NCBI GenBank assembly: GCA_028023455.1
Contig: JAQFVV010006231.1
Span: 7,454,036 to 7,518,035, forward strand
Direction: 5' to 3'
Length of the DNA: 64,000 nt
Source: Epiperipatus broadwayi
Lineage: Eukaryota > Onychophora > Udeonychophora > Euonychophora > Peripatidae
Shown here: one piece after another, positions 1 to 11,739 of the stretch
How positions within the stretch are numbered: position 1 is the first letter of the stretch
Layout of the letters: each line of letters starts with the position of its first letter
Program-made: the position numbers and the translations under genes
The notes under the pieces: generated by a model
What the model was told of the DNA's origin: nothing
Databases searched by the model: none
What the model saw: the letters and a program-made list of their open reading frames with translations, nothing else

Positions 1-1306
1 GTGTTTGACCGTTTCCTCCGCTCGTCTCCCGTGTGCCATTAGCAAAATGCCATGGTAAATTACTCTAACTCGTCTTCTGCCGATGTTTCAACCCGCCCTA
101 CCAAATTAAGTGAACCAGATAAGCCATAGAACAAAAAATCAAGAAGCTTCCTTCATGTTACAAATACCTTGACCAAGGGGTGATCACCCACATACAAAAA
201 AAAACCCAATAACTATGCATACCCGTATACAAAGAAAAAACAAGAACTGTGCATACCCACATACAAAGAAAAACCAAGAATTGTGCTATAAATCCTAGGT
301 AAATATTCACTGACATCATTATAAAAACTTTTAAATTTTATCTGAAATAAAAATTCGTTACCATGAGCATGCATGCTTGTTAAGTGTATACTATCCCTTA
401 TGTGTTTCATATTTGATTATTTTTATTATTACATTTATAATTTATTAGCTTTTAATAAATTTGCTTAAATTATTAATGTCGCTTTATGTCTCTCTCTCTC
501 CATTCATCAAAGTAAATGTGTAGCTGGTCTCATGTTAAAAACTAGCCATGGGTCAAGCGCTTGAAACATGTTAATGACATTTCATGGGTTCCAATGTAAG
601 TATTGGATGGAGACCTGGGTTTACACCTGTTATAAATATCCTCATGAGATGTTTCACGTTTCATGCAGCCGGGGAGCTACTTCAATCTGGAAAAGTGTTG
701 GTTTAATATTTTTATTAAATCTAGGTCTGACCGGGGTATGATTGACATATAATTATTAATCATATTTACTCCCCTGCTTAAGTAACGGATCTCTTAAAAA
801 TCATATTGCAAAATCATATGAGTTTTGTAAAATAGAATAAATAATAGAAAGTTTAAAAAAGTTTAAGTTTAGGGAGGGGTAATTCCCGTTACAATATAGA
901 TGAATCTGAAATATATGCTCACATATATACATTAGTAATAATATGCATTAATAAATTTAAAAAATTCTTATTGTAGGTGTTTACTAGTTTAATCTTTCCA
1001 AGTTGAATGTAATTTCAGAGGGCATCATAATCATGCATCAAAAATCCATCCAACTTCAAATAGCTAAAATAATAAATACCTATAATAAAAACTAAATAAT
1101 ATATATTATTACTAATACACTATGAATTATTATTGATTTTTATATATACATATATAAATTTTCATTTTACTATAAAAGCAAGACCAAGATTTAATTTTTT
1201 TAAAATTATAATGTAGTGCTTTTACAATTAAATGATAAATTTACAGTCTTATAATAATAAAAAAATAATGAAAAATAAAGATATGTATAAATTAAAAATA
1301 AATTAC
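1..1306. other. CARS1 intron 4 sequence (no gene seen)
   Basis: Sequence downstream of CARS1 exon 4 on the minus strand, so presumably intronic. About 187-287 holds three imperfect ~38-bp tandem copies of a CATACAAAGAAAAACCAAGAA-type unit. A less AT-rich block at 540-760 has no recognisable coding content. Positions 1-180 are the most GC-rich part and also unassigned. Confidence 0.5.
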
Positions 1307-1403
1307 CTTATCATCTATGTCAGTTATATTCATGACATAAAACACTTCATAATTAAAATAATTCATGAGTACTCTTCGGACAATATCCAAAGAAATATAC
1401 GAC
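1307..1403 (-). CDS. CARS1: Cysteinyl-tRNA synthetase, coding exon 4 (partial gene)
   Basis: Exon of cytosolic cysteinyl-tRNA synthetase, the class I enzyme that charges tRNA-Cys. On the minus strand a TTTAG acceptor precedes 97 nt that end in AAG followed by a GTAATT donor. The first base completes an Arg codon begun by exon 3 (AG|G); then come 32 codons reading [24 protein letters not shown] and ITDIDDK. SYISFDILRRV and [10 protein letters not shown] are hallmark stretches of the catalytic Rossmann fold just after the HIGH motif. Exon 3 ends in phase 2 and this exon accepts that phase, so the two join without a break. The next exon (family: IIKRARQN...) is not visible to the left and should lie outside the window. 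Exon boundaries come from splice consensus plus protein homology recalled from the family. Confidence 0.93.
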
Positions 1404-1689
1404 CTAAAAAAAATATTTAAAAATCCAATATAAAGTTTTTCAAAATAATACTCATGAATTTACAAAATATTTGAAATACATTTGAACAACTTAATTGTTA
1501 AAAATAAAAACTTAATTTATTTTATTTAAAGGAAATTATAAAAAAATGTTTTATAAATTATGATAAAAGAAAACATATTAAATAGAAAATACAGTAAAAA
1601 TGATCTTTGTTGTTATAGAAATAAGTAGTGTATTTTAAATATAATAATAATTAATTTTACTTATCTTTAATAATTTCATTATTATCATG

Positions 1690-2700
1690 TATATTAACTT
1701 CTCTGCTCAAAAGTAAGCTAGACTAATTAGGCATTTTTATCAAAATTATCACTGATAGTTTGCCACTGATTGATTCTTCATTGTCTGCCAAAAGGCTATC
1801 TCACATATGAAAGCATGCCAATTTTTCCAAGACTTTCTATACTTTGCTCTATTTACTTAAATATTCATAACTACTCCCTTTCTTGAATCGTAGGTCAGTC
1901 TCTTTTTTTCGACCTCTGCTTCAGTCTCATCAGACATTCCCATCATATCTTTCATAATTTCTTTTCCTCAATATATTTTCAGTGTCATTGTCTTTATCCA
2001 AAAAGTTTATAAGATTTTCATGCGTTATAGATATAAATGACATAGTGTCCATGTTCATCCATGTATGATTTTTATCACAAATATACTGACATTTTGGTTT
2101 GATCACTCAAAAGAAATAAGTACAAGATGAATTAATTTCTTCATATAAAGTCAAAATGTATTCAAAATATTTGTCCAATCCATTATCTTTTTCTTCTAGT
2201 AATTTCCCCAATAATCACTTCTGGATTATTAATTCTTTCCCATTTACTATTTCAATCTTCATTAAATCCATAGCTCTAGAACCCTTAATTTTTTCCTTTG
2301 TCTTTCCCTAATTGACTAATATTCCATATAATAAAATGACACTTCAAATAAAATGTTTAACAAATCCCATTCTTAAATCTAATTTCAATGATTATAGAAT
2401 AATCTCTTCTCCTTACTAAAAGCATATTTAGACATTGCAATTCCCCTAATTTCTTTATCAATCTTTCCATCATCTCTTGATTAACTTCTCACATATATAA
2501 AAGCATTAACCTCTTGATCAATACTTATTTTTAATTGCCACCTCATTATCTATTATCACTGCTTTAATTTTAATTAAATTTAATTTCATCATAAACCTTC
2601 CATAATTCTATATAAGATTTTGTTAAACCCATTTTCACCATCTATAAGTACAAACACATCATCAACAAATCTGATGCAATTTACAGATATAAGAATATGT
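1690..2700 (-). pseudogene. Decayed LINE reverse transcriptase relic
   Basis: The minus strand around 2625-2690 reads VNCIRFVDDVFVLIDGENG, the catalytic F/YxDD box of a non-LTR reverse transcriptase of the CIRFADD type. Further along (2470-2300) pieces such as EIRGIAMSKYAFSK and LDLRMGFVKHFI recall the thumb/C-terminal part of the same class (AMSKYAFSKK...KGFVKTFIWS). Many stops and frame changes interrupt it, so this is an old 5'-truncated copy lying sense to CARS1 within intron 3. Confidence 0.6.
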
Positions 2701-5700
2701 AAAAAAAAGATTTTTTTTAAATAATGCTTTTATGCAAAGAGCCAACTAAAAAATAGAATAACAAAGTAATCGGACTAAAAAACATATTGTGTTGTTTCAT
2801 AAAAGTATTTTACATATTATTTTAAAAAATGATTAAAACTACAAAAAAATCTGACAAAATTATAATTTAATAATAAGATGTGAAAATAAAAAATACACCC
2901 TCTAATAAACAAGTTCTAAATTTAAATATATGATTATCTACTATATAAAATTATTTATACATTGGCTTTTTAATTAAGTACAAGTTAAATCAATATTAAC
3001 AAAATTTTAATCTACAAATGTAATATTTCCGTCAGATATATATTTTTTATTTTAATTAATTTAATTAATTAAGTACGAGTTAAATTAATATTAACAAAAT
3101 TTTATTCTACAAATATAATATTTTCTTTGGCTCAGTTGTTGAAATTTTTTCTTGGGAAGTGTAAGGAAGTGAGTTCGAATTCTAAATAGAAACTGATGTT
3201 TTTTTTTCACTGTTAAAAATTCAAAAATATGGACATATTGCAAAGACACTGACAAGGCAAGCTAATTTAAAAACATTTAATTAATGAACCATTATATGTA
3301 TGGCACTCTCTCTCTCTCTCTGTGTCTCCATTTTAAATATATACAGTAACTAATTTTAATTAAAGAGATAATAAATTTTGCTAATTAAAAAAGATAACAT
3401 AAGAGTTTTAATTCTATTTATGATATGAATTCTTTAAAAAGGTCATAGTTGACAGATATCACTACTTAAATAATTATTTTAAAAAATCAGTAAATGAAAA
3501 AAAAAAAAAGGAAGATGCAATCAGGGATAAATTAAAAATTATTTTTAAATTTCATTACAGAAAACTTTAGATTTTTAAAAATGTTTTAACAATCTATCAA
3601 CTTAAAAAAAAAAACTTTCCAGGATGCATAACTGAAATTAAAACAGCAAATCTTACCTATCTGAGATAAAAGAGTAAAAATAATAAATAAAGAAGTTAAT
3701 ATATAAATAAAAATAATAATAAGATAAAAAGCAAAAATAAGAAACCTTTTCTTTAAAATTCTTTTAACAATTTAATTCTTATATATTCTGTAACTAATAT
3801 TCCTAGAAAGAATAGAAAACACTGTGCATGTTTTCTAGGAATAATAGAAATTTTTTTGAAAAGAAAAATATTAACAAGAATAACTTTTCAGATTAAAATT
3901 TAAACACTGATTTTAGCTACACAATGCTTTACAGGGGCTAACTGTACTTTTACACTCCACAATTGTCAACTATTGTATGTTAAAATAAGAGATACTAGTA
4001 GGTAGTACTTATTAAATCATATCCCAAAACTAGTTCCTGATTTATGGCTTTACTCTGACTCATAAAGATAGATTGTCTTTTGATTAATCTTAAAGTGAAT
4101 TAATAAACAGATCCTTTTTCATTTGATTAAAAAAACAATGTTTCACATGCTTAATATCTCTGTCTCAAAGATTACAGAAACTAAAACTTTTCTCATCATC
4201 TAGACAGTATTTTCAAAAATAATAAAATCGATTCAAAGTAGGCAGCAGTATTGATACTCATTTTAAATTAATGATTGGGATGATTTTCACCATTAGTATT
4301 TTTATTCATTTTCAGGTGTCAGGTTAATATTTTGTTAAAGAAAGCAATTTAAAAATATTATTAGAAAATCATAACATATATTTTACAAATTAACACAATT
4401 AATTTACAAAATATTGGGTGGTTAAGAGATTTAGTGGTCAATAATATTTTTTTTATTAAACATATATTAAGGATACATTTTACAGACAGTAAAAAAAAAA
4501 GTGAAGTATTGTCAGATAAAAAGTACTACTCAAATACTCTTCTAAAAGTTAAACAATGATTTATACCTGATGAATGTATTGAAAAATATATATTACATTA
4601 TTCATTTATTTTACACCAAATAAAACTTAATTTAAAAAAGAAAAAAGCCATGAAAATTAGAAAACCCACACATACACAAAAAAGGATAAAAATAAATATA
4701 GAACAATATTTAAAGTTTCCAATGTAGGAAGTCATTAAGGGATTCATCAGCTATATGTTCCAATGCAGGCAACTAAGGTTTAAAACTTGCTTTAAAAGCT
4801 CTCTAAGAAAATAAGAGGTTGGATTTCAGTGTGATTCATGGAAGAACCCTATAAAAAATATGTAAGTAGCACAGAGAACTACAATGGACTGTGAAATTTT
4901 GGGATTAAGAATTTAATATTATTAATTAGACTTGAGAATTATTAGAATTGAAATTGAAAAATTTTTTCAGGTAGTTAAATATTTCGAAGCAAAATAATTA
5001 GCCATCCCGAAACTAATCAATATATAAATGTCTACTTATTACTAGTAGAAAGTAATAAAAAATATCCAAACTTTTTAGATTCTAATAATTGATTCAAACT
5101 GATGAATATTATCTTGTTTTCACTATGAAAGAATATGTACTATTATGGGCTAATTGAGACTTTTATCTTACTGAAAATAAATGGGTGATTTGCAAATGTG
5201 TAGATTTTTGAAATCCAGGTACCATTACTGGAAGATTAAATATTTAAATGCTATGATATTTAATGTATGTATATAGTATATATACATTTATACTAGAATA
5301 GAATAATTTCATATTATAGACATATCTATTTTTAAAGACAGATTTTAAAGATACTGAGTTTAAATGCAAAATTATTTGTATGCTATAGTGTTAGATAATT
5401 TGTTCATTGGGATAAAACCCAATTTATAAATAGATATCAATGGTGAATATTTTGATATAGCCAGCTGGAAAAAATATTTTTGTTATGTGAAAATGTTTTG
5501 TATCTTATAATTACTAATTTAAAAATGGTTAATTATAAATATCATCGTAAAAAAAAAAAAAAGTAATAAACTACATTTGTAATTATTATTATTCTTTAAC
5601 TCCTCAATTGGAAGAAAAAGTTACAACAAACTGACTTCTAATTGCTTACTCAGAAGTCATAAATATTTACCTGTTACAAATGTCTTTGTGATATTTTGGA

Positions 5701-8193
5701 AGTTGGTTAACTGAGAATAGTATCAAATAAAGAATTATAAAAGAAAATCATGCAACAGCTATCCAACTGAATATTAGATATATAATAGAAAAACAAAAAT
5801 TATTGCAATGAAGCTTAATAATTATTAATATTCTTTGATTAAAATAATAAATTAACTTCATAATAGCTTGGGAGATAGGATTTCACACTCAACCAAGTTA
5901 GTATAATTTGCAAAACAAGATATATAATTGACCACATGTGAGAAATAAAAGAATAGCTAAATGTTAGTTACTTTTAAAGAAAATTTTAATAATAATAAAG
6001 AGTAGATAAGTAAGTTAAAAAAAAAAAAAAGGAAAAGATTTCTTTTAGTTCACAAGTTTAAAACTTGTTTATATCTTTCTAAATTCAACATTTAGAGTTC
6101 AAATTTTAAAATTTAATTATTCAAAGCTTGAAATTAAAATACCATTTGAATCTTCAAGTTTTATTTCATTAAAATGTCAAGATTATATAAAAAGATTTTT
6201 CTACTGTGATAAATATTTTTGTTATTGTAATTATTAAAACTTAAAAAAAAAAAATAATGAGAAAAGCAATATAATGTAATTTTTTAAATAATGGACAGTT
6301 CAAAGTATAAAGTGTAATTAAAATTTGTATTAAAAGCTCATGCTCTTTCATGCATCTTTTTTTTGTCATAGTTAGCAACCAAGTTATGAATAAAAATCAA
6401 TATTGTAAAATGATCCCGATGATGCGTTGCTAAATTAATGGTGGATGCCAGTTTATCCTGGATATGATGTAGTTCCTAATTAATTATTTATTGAAAAATC
6501 TGATATGTGATTAAACTTGAATTTCCATTTCTGATTTGTGTTTGACCTACATTAGAATTATTCCTGCACAAATACATGGTAAATGAAAGCCCTCTCTCAT
6601 GAAATATTTGTATTCTTAGAGGTGAAGAAACATGACCTAAATCCTTTAAAAATCTAAAGCAAATAAAGAAGTTGAAAATATTAATATTTCTAATTCTACA
6701 AGAATCGATTCTGTAACTTCTAAAATAAGTAAACCAAAAAGAAATATACCAGAATAGACTCTATTATATAAAAGCAAAACAAATGAAGGAAAACGAAAAG
6801 AAATTGATAAATGTTAATCTTAACAAAAAGGATTTATAACTGGAGACTTTAACAAAATTTTTAATATTGAAAGGGTGATTACCTAAAGGATGGTAACATT
6901 TATAATAATTTACTTACATATTTTATTATTATTTACATTTTATAATTTAAAACAATCATGTAATAATATTTTGTATGGGTAATAGTATGTACACTGAACC
7001 CTACCGTTTGATGGCGCTCTTTTTTGCCCAATGCATATCAATATCCCGATTCACAGGCCATCTGTTTGTTTACATAATATTATGGTAAAAGATTTTTTTT
7101 TTCAACCAGTTTTTAATTTTTTTTCGGCGGTCCATCTGTTTGGTTTACATAATATTATGGTAAACCACCAAAGATTTATTTTTTTTCACCCATTTTTTTT
7201 TTTTTAGTTTTTTAATAAACAAACACTTTGTTTTTAGATTAGGTCTTAATGCACAACATTAAGTTTATTAGAATAGTGTAAGTCAGTTTAATCAATGAAT
7301 ATTAATATGCAATAAATAATTTTTTTTTGTCATTTATTAATCTAGCCTCCTATTGCTCTTCTCATAAGACTTTATCATTTGAATATTAATAAATTATATA
7401 CCGTAATGTGAATGAATTGCCTGTATTAATGTTGTTTGATTAAAATAATATATTAATTTTATAATAGCCTGTGAGATAAGATTTCATACTCAACCAAGTT
7501 AGTCTTGGTCTAATTTAACAATGCTGATAATGTATAATCTCCTTCCATGAATTTTCCAGTAGTTGGGTGGTGCCCTGGTTTAAACGTGCATAAATTCTAA
7601 TCCATTCAGGATTTAATTTTCCTCTAATCCAGATAGAATTTAAGTTCCCTTCAGTTAATTATGAAAGGTTTAATGGTCTTGATAGGTGGCCATGGTCTAT
7701 AATATTTTTATAAATATAGCCACGTCTGATCATTAGTATGGTTTATAATTAAAAGAAATTAATTTCCCCTCATACTTTATATCGTCTCTGAGTTATTTGG
7801 ATTTAAAGTGTAAGATCATAAAAATTATTTTTCTTTATTATTAAACACTAATTTTCAAAATTTTCAAGACTGTTATAATATCTATCAAATATAAAACAAA
7901 AATTACTGCAATGAAGCTTTAGATTGGTTTCCATACAATTGTAGAAGAAGAAACAAACTTAAAAGAATTTGAACATTTTTTGTGAACAAAACAAATTAAA
8001 AATCATTTCTAAAACTTCTCAAGTAATAAATTTAAAAAAAAAATTTTTTTTAAAGCTATAATAATTAAAATATATTTTTAACTATTATACTAATTTTTTT
8101 AATATTATAATACAACCTTGATACATACACACACACTATCTACACAAATATTTGTAATGATCAATTATGTTTAAATTCAATAAGCAAAATTAC
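2701..8193. other. CARS1 intron 3, AT-rich, mostly unassigned
   Basis: I see no gene here. Visible items: a (TC)n tract near 3305-3320; a hairpin at about 3803-3850 (TTCCTAGAAA ... TTTCTAGGAA); a fragment of the TIR element family near 4020-4065; a dispersed direct repeat (about 5840-5912 and 7440-7505, sharing CACTCAACCAAGTTAGT-type sequence); and a tandem pair at 7049-7203 built on CCATCTGTTTG...TTTACATAATATTATGG. Confidence 0.5.
7049..7203. repeat. Tandem duplication, ~80-bp unit
   Basis: Two adjacent copies of a unit containing CCATCTGTTTG, TTACATAATATTATGGTAAA and a poly-T run. The copies differ mainly in T-tract length and a small insertion (ACCACCA). Confidence 0.75.
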
Positions 8194-8282
8194 CTTGCGT
8201 GACCCATATGAGAAGCATCGTATACTGTTGGTCCACAGTTATACCATAAAACTCTTTTTCCATTTTGAGGAATAAAAATTTC
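8194..8282 (-). CDS. CARS1: Cysteinyl-tRNA synthetase, coding exon 3 (HIGH motif and zinc ligand)
   Basis: An 89-nt minus-strand exon between a TTTAG acceptor and a GTAATT donor. It reads [18 protein letters not shown], then [11 protein letters not shown], with two final bases (AG) of an Arg codon finished in exon 4. HMGH is the class I HIGH-type ATP-binding signature. The Cys of NCGPTVYD is the family's first active-site zinc ligand, which selects cysteine. Human and insect CysRS share this block almost word for word. It follows exon 2 in phase 0 (LTRQK|EIF). Upstream intron 2 is 2.44 kb and carries a TIR transposon; downstream intron 3 is 6.8 kb. No stop or frameshift is seen. Confidence 0.96.
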
Positions 8283-8627
8283 CTAAATAAATAAATGATG
8301 AATTAATATATATTATTTACTTTATATTTAACTATGAAATTAAAGAATATTTATAAAGGAAAAATGTAAATTTGCTAAAACATTTGCAAAAGATTACTAT
8401 ATAATATACAATCTTCTTTATACAATTTGAAAATGAATAAAAAGGAATAAAAATATCTAACATCAAGGTATTAAATTATTAGCCATATTTTTTATCAGTT
8501 ATAAAAGCTGATTTTAATTTTTAAAGTATAATTAACTACTTTACAGTAAGTTATCAATTATTCATGAAAATATCCAGTTTATACAAAACAAAATGTGATT
8601 ATGGTAGCTAATATATTTTAAAATATA

Positions 8628-9308
8628 TTAAACCAATAAACATCACATGATCATAATTCCCTATGCTTACATAAACTAATATAACAGAGGCAAAACTCCA
8701 TATAGCAGTGCAAGCCAGAGTAATCAATGGATGCAAGGTTTGGTGTATAAAATCTTTATCTATTGCCTATTCATCTAATATCCCCAAACTAGTTTTTAAT
8801 TTGTGGCTTTCATCAGTGAGGAGCCTTGGATGCGAGAGCACTGTACTTAGATCTTAGGATCTAATGCAATCCTCCAGCAGTCACTCCTGCCAAAGTGACT
8901 GATTATTAAAGAAACAAAGATACCAAAATGTATAGATGCTGAACTAGGTCCATTTAAGTGAATGAGTTTGACTTAAGAACATTATTGCGTTTTCATTTCG
9001 GACTCATAATTTTATACTTAACTAAAAAGGTAAAAGGTGGCTGCTGGAAGCTTGCATTAGATCTTAAGATCTAAGTGCAGTACTCTCAGACCCAAGGCTC
9101 TTCAATGGTGATAGCCATAAGCTAGAAACTACTCTCGAGATTTGAATGAGTAGGCAATGTATAGAAATTTTACGCACAAACCTTCTTGCACTCATTGATT
9201 ACATTGGCTTGCAGTGAGTGGAAATATTGTATGTAGAGTTTTGCCTCTGTTATAGCAGCATGTGTAAGCATAGGGAATGATAATCATATGATATTTAGTG
9301 GTTTAATA
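8628..9308. mobile_element. Inverted-repeat (foldback) DNA element
   Basis: Long terminal inverted repeats of roughly 250 bp flank a loop of about 150 bp. The left arm begins ATTAAACC...TTCCCTATGCTTAC; the right arm ends with its reverse complement GTAAGCATAGGGAA...GGTTTAAT. Both arms carry TAACAGAGGCAAAACTC near the ends and TTAGATCT...AGATCTAA near the loop. The ends fall next to TA dinucleotides, which would suit a Tc1/mariner-type target. No transposase is encoded, so it is non-autonomous. It lies in CARS1 intron 2. Confidence 0.7.
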
Positions 9309-9660
9309 CCACCACTCCTGCCAAATATAAATAACTGGGTTCAGAACTATATGACTATATAAGCAAATGAGCTTGAATTGAGAACATTATTGTTTTCATT
9401 TTGGACTCATAGCTTTATAATTAACTAAAAAAGTAAATGGAGGCTGCTGGAGAGTTGCATTAGTTACTAAGATCTAGATGCAGTGCTCTCAGATCCAAGG
9501 CTTCTCACTAGCCACAAGCTAGAAACTAATCTGGAGATATTGGATGAGTAGGCAATAGAAAGAGTTTTTTTTTCACAAACCTTCTTGCATCCATTAATTA
9601 CTCTGGCTTGCACTGGATGATAGCTATTGTATGGAAAATTTTGCCTTTGTCATAATATAT
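9309..9660. mobile_element. Partial second copy of the foldback element
   Basis: Repeats the loop and right arm of the element immediately to its left, in the same orientation: ACTCCTGCCAAA, GAGAACATTATTG, GGAGGCTGCTGGA, then the arm ending in TTTTGCCTTTGTCATAAT. The copies are clearly diverged (many substitutions), so the duplication is not recent. Confidence 0.7.
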
Positions 9661-10724
9661 ATTCATGTCATTTATTTAAATACGAATTCTCTAAAAAATA
9701 ATTAAAAAAGCTAATGTGTATACTTCAGTATCTGTAAGTGAAACTGAACCCAAAAGGTGATCTATGATCAAGAAATGAAAAAAAAAAAACAATTGCAGCA
9801 AGAACCTACATTAGATATATGAAATATTCACCTTAAGAATTACTACTCGTTGCTTAAATAAATGAATTACTTGTTAGTCTGAAATTCTTTTAGTTGGCAA
9901 TAATGGCACTGTAATATAAAATGGCTTCTTAGATGAAGTCATAAAAATCTGTGTGAAGACTTTGTTTTTTAGCAATAATCTCAAGACTAAAGCTTACCTC
10001 TTCTTCCATTAAATAAAAGTTCTTTTAATAATTATGGATAAAATTAGATTCCTCTTCAATAGCAATAATTATTTTCTTCATGAGTAAGATGATAATTACC
10101 TTTATGTATTTTAAATAAAAAATTTTATTAAGGACCTATAAATAAAAAAAACTTCTAAAATTAAATCCAATTACAAATCATTTAAAATTGTTCAATGCTC
10201 TTTAATTATTAAGAATTTTCAAATCTGAAACAAAAAAAAACCCTTTTTATTTTTAAGATGCTTAATTAAAATAAATGTTAAACATTTGATGTTTTTATAC
10301 GCATGTGTATAATATATATTCACTAAACAGCTTGCTTGAATCAAATTTTTTCTTTCAATATCTGAGAATAACTAATATTCTTCAATGTGCAAGAATAGCT
10401 ATTATTTTAATGTGCTTATCCTAAACAAACTTGGTGACCAATTATAAAATGTCTAAAGTTCTTCCAACACTATCATTATACAATTTTATTGTGGGGTTGC
10501 CATTAGTGATAGAACAAGCATACATGGAAAAAGTCTGAAGTCTTTTCTTTGTATTTTAAAAAGTTGTTTGAATTACTCAAATAATTGGATTCAGGAATCA
10601 TTCACTATTTTTAAAAATATTTAGGTGATTATTATTTTAGTGATTATAATTGCATAATTGTAAACAAATAATGTACATATGCATAAATATGTGCATATAA
10701 ATTATATATATATTACATTTATAC

Positions 10725-10813
10725 CTTTTGTCTAGTTAAACTGTTAAATAGTTTCAGTTGAGATACATTTTCCTTTGGAGGTTTCCATTGCGGCTGCTGC
10801 CGTTTTGTTTTTC
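10725..10813 (-). CDS. CARS1: Cysteinyl-tRNA synthetase, coding exon 2
   Basis: An 89-nt minus-strand exon: TTTTGTAG acceptor, then GA completing a Gly codon begun by exon 1, then 29 codons reading KTKRQQPQWKPPKENVSQ and LKLFNSLTRQK, then a GTATAA donor. The QPQW-PP ... L-LYNSLTRxK pattern is the conserved N-terminal lead-in of animal cytosolic CysRS, directly before the catalytic core. Phase 1 entry and phase 0 exit fit exon 1 and exon 3. The intron between this exon and exon 1 is 22.9 kb and filled with retroelements. Confidence 0.94.
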
Positions 10814-10926
10814 CTACAAAATAAAACCATATACATATATAGATACCCTATATATAAAAGAATAACAATTAAATAATAATAATAAAAAAATCTATATTAT
10901 TAAAGTGATCAATTAACATCTTCATG

Positions 10927-11045
10927 CTCTCATTTCCAAACACTTAAGATTTGCCCATACATAAACGTTTGGGTCGAAAAGATAGATGGATTCATTCTAT
11001 CTTTTCACAAAGACTTTATCTTGTGTTTGGAAAGTGGGAGTATTC
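10927..11045. mobile_element. Small MITE-like inverted repeat
   Basis: The ends are CTCTCATTTCCAAACAC and GTGTTTGGAAAGTGGGAG, inverse complements with few mismatches. Inside is a second stem, AAAGATAGATG...TCTATCTTTT. About 115 bp long, with no coding capacity. Confidence 0.5.
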
Positions 11046-11547
11046 ATTTATATAGTTAAATCTACAAAGCACATGTGCATTAGCTTATTGGCTTATTAAT
11101 ATTACAATTTATAAAAACATCGCGCTATATAAATAAATGTCTTATTTAAAAGAAAAAATAAAATTGCTTATTATGTTCTGATTAACTTTATTTAGTGCTT
11201 CTTTAATTTATATACAATACATACAATATATATTATAAAATCTGAAATGATTTATCTCTTAAATTAGCACTTTATTTAATATAAATGTTAATAATAAATA
11301 TTAAAAGCTTAAAGCTAAACTAGTCAATAAAATAATTAAAATTATTTGAATTTGGGGTAATTTTAATTAAATAGCTTAGCTTACCAATATGAAATTGAAA
11401 TGGAAGTCACTGTAACTCTCACTGAGCTATGTATAAACCAATAGTCAGACATCAATAAATTATGAAAAGTGTAGAATTGGTTTCAATTTAATGTGTGTGT
11501 GTGTTTGTAAGTAAATATCACAATAAGCTAAACATTAAACTATCCAA

Positions 11548-11612
11548 CTGATGCCATCTAGATTACAGTCTTTATTACAAGAATGTATCAGCTTGTAATA
11601 AAGATTTAACAA
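11548..11612. repeat. Short perfect hairpin
   Basis: TCTTTATTACAAG and CTTGTAATAAAGA form a perfect 13-bp stem around a 10-nt loop; partial pairing continues outward (CCATCTAGATT / AATTTAGATG). Confidence 0.6.
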
Positions 11613-11739
11613 TTTAGATGAAGCAGATATACAATTTTATATGTAGATTATCATGGTGTTTGATTTCATATGTATAAAAAAAAACAGCCATTCACAAAAG
11701 AATATAGTCATTTCAACTCCAAAAAACAAAGAGAGAGAG

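Noticed and set aside
187-287. CRISPR-like array of three ~38-bp repeats
   Set aside because: Eukaryotic context; the copies abut without unique spacers, so it is a plain tandem repeat.
1232-1420. 62-codon plus-strand open frame
   Set aside because: It is the antisense shadow of CARS1 exon 4, which is supported by homology and splice sites on the minus strand.
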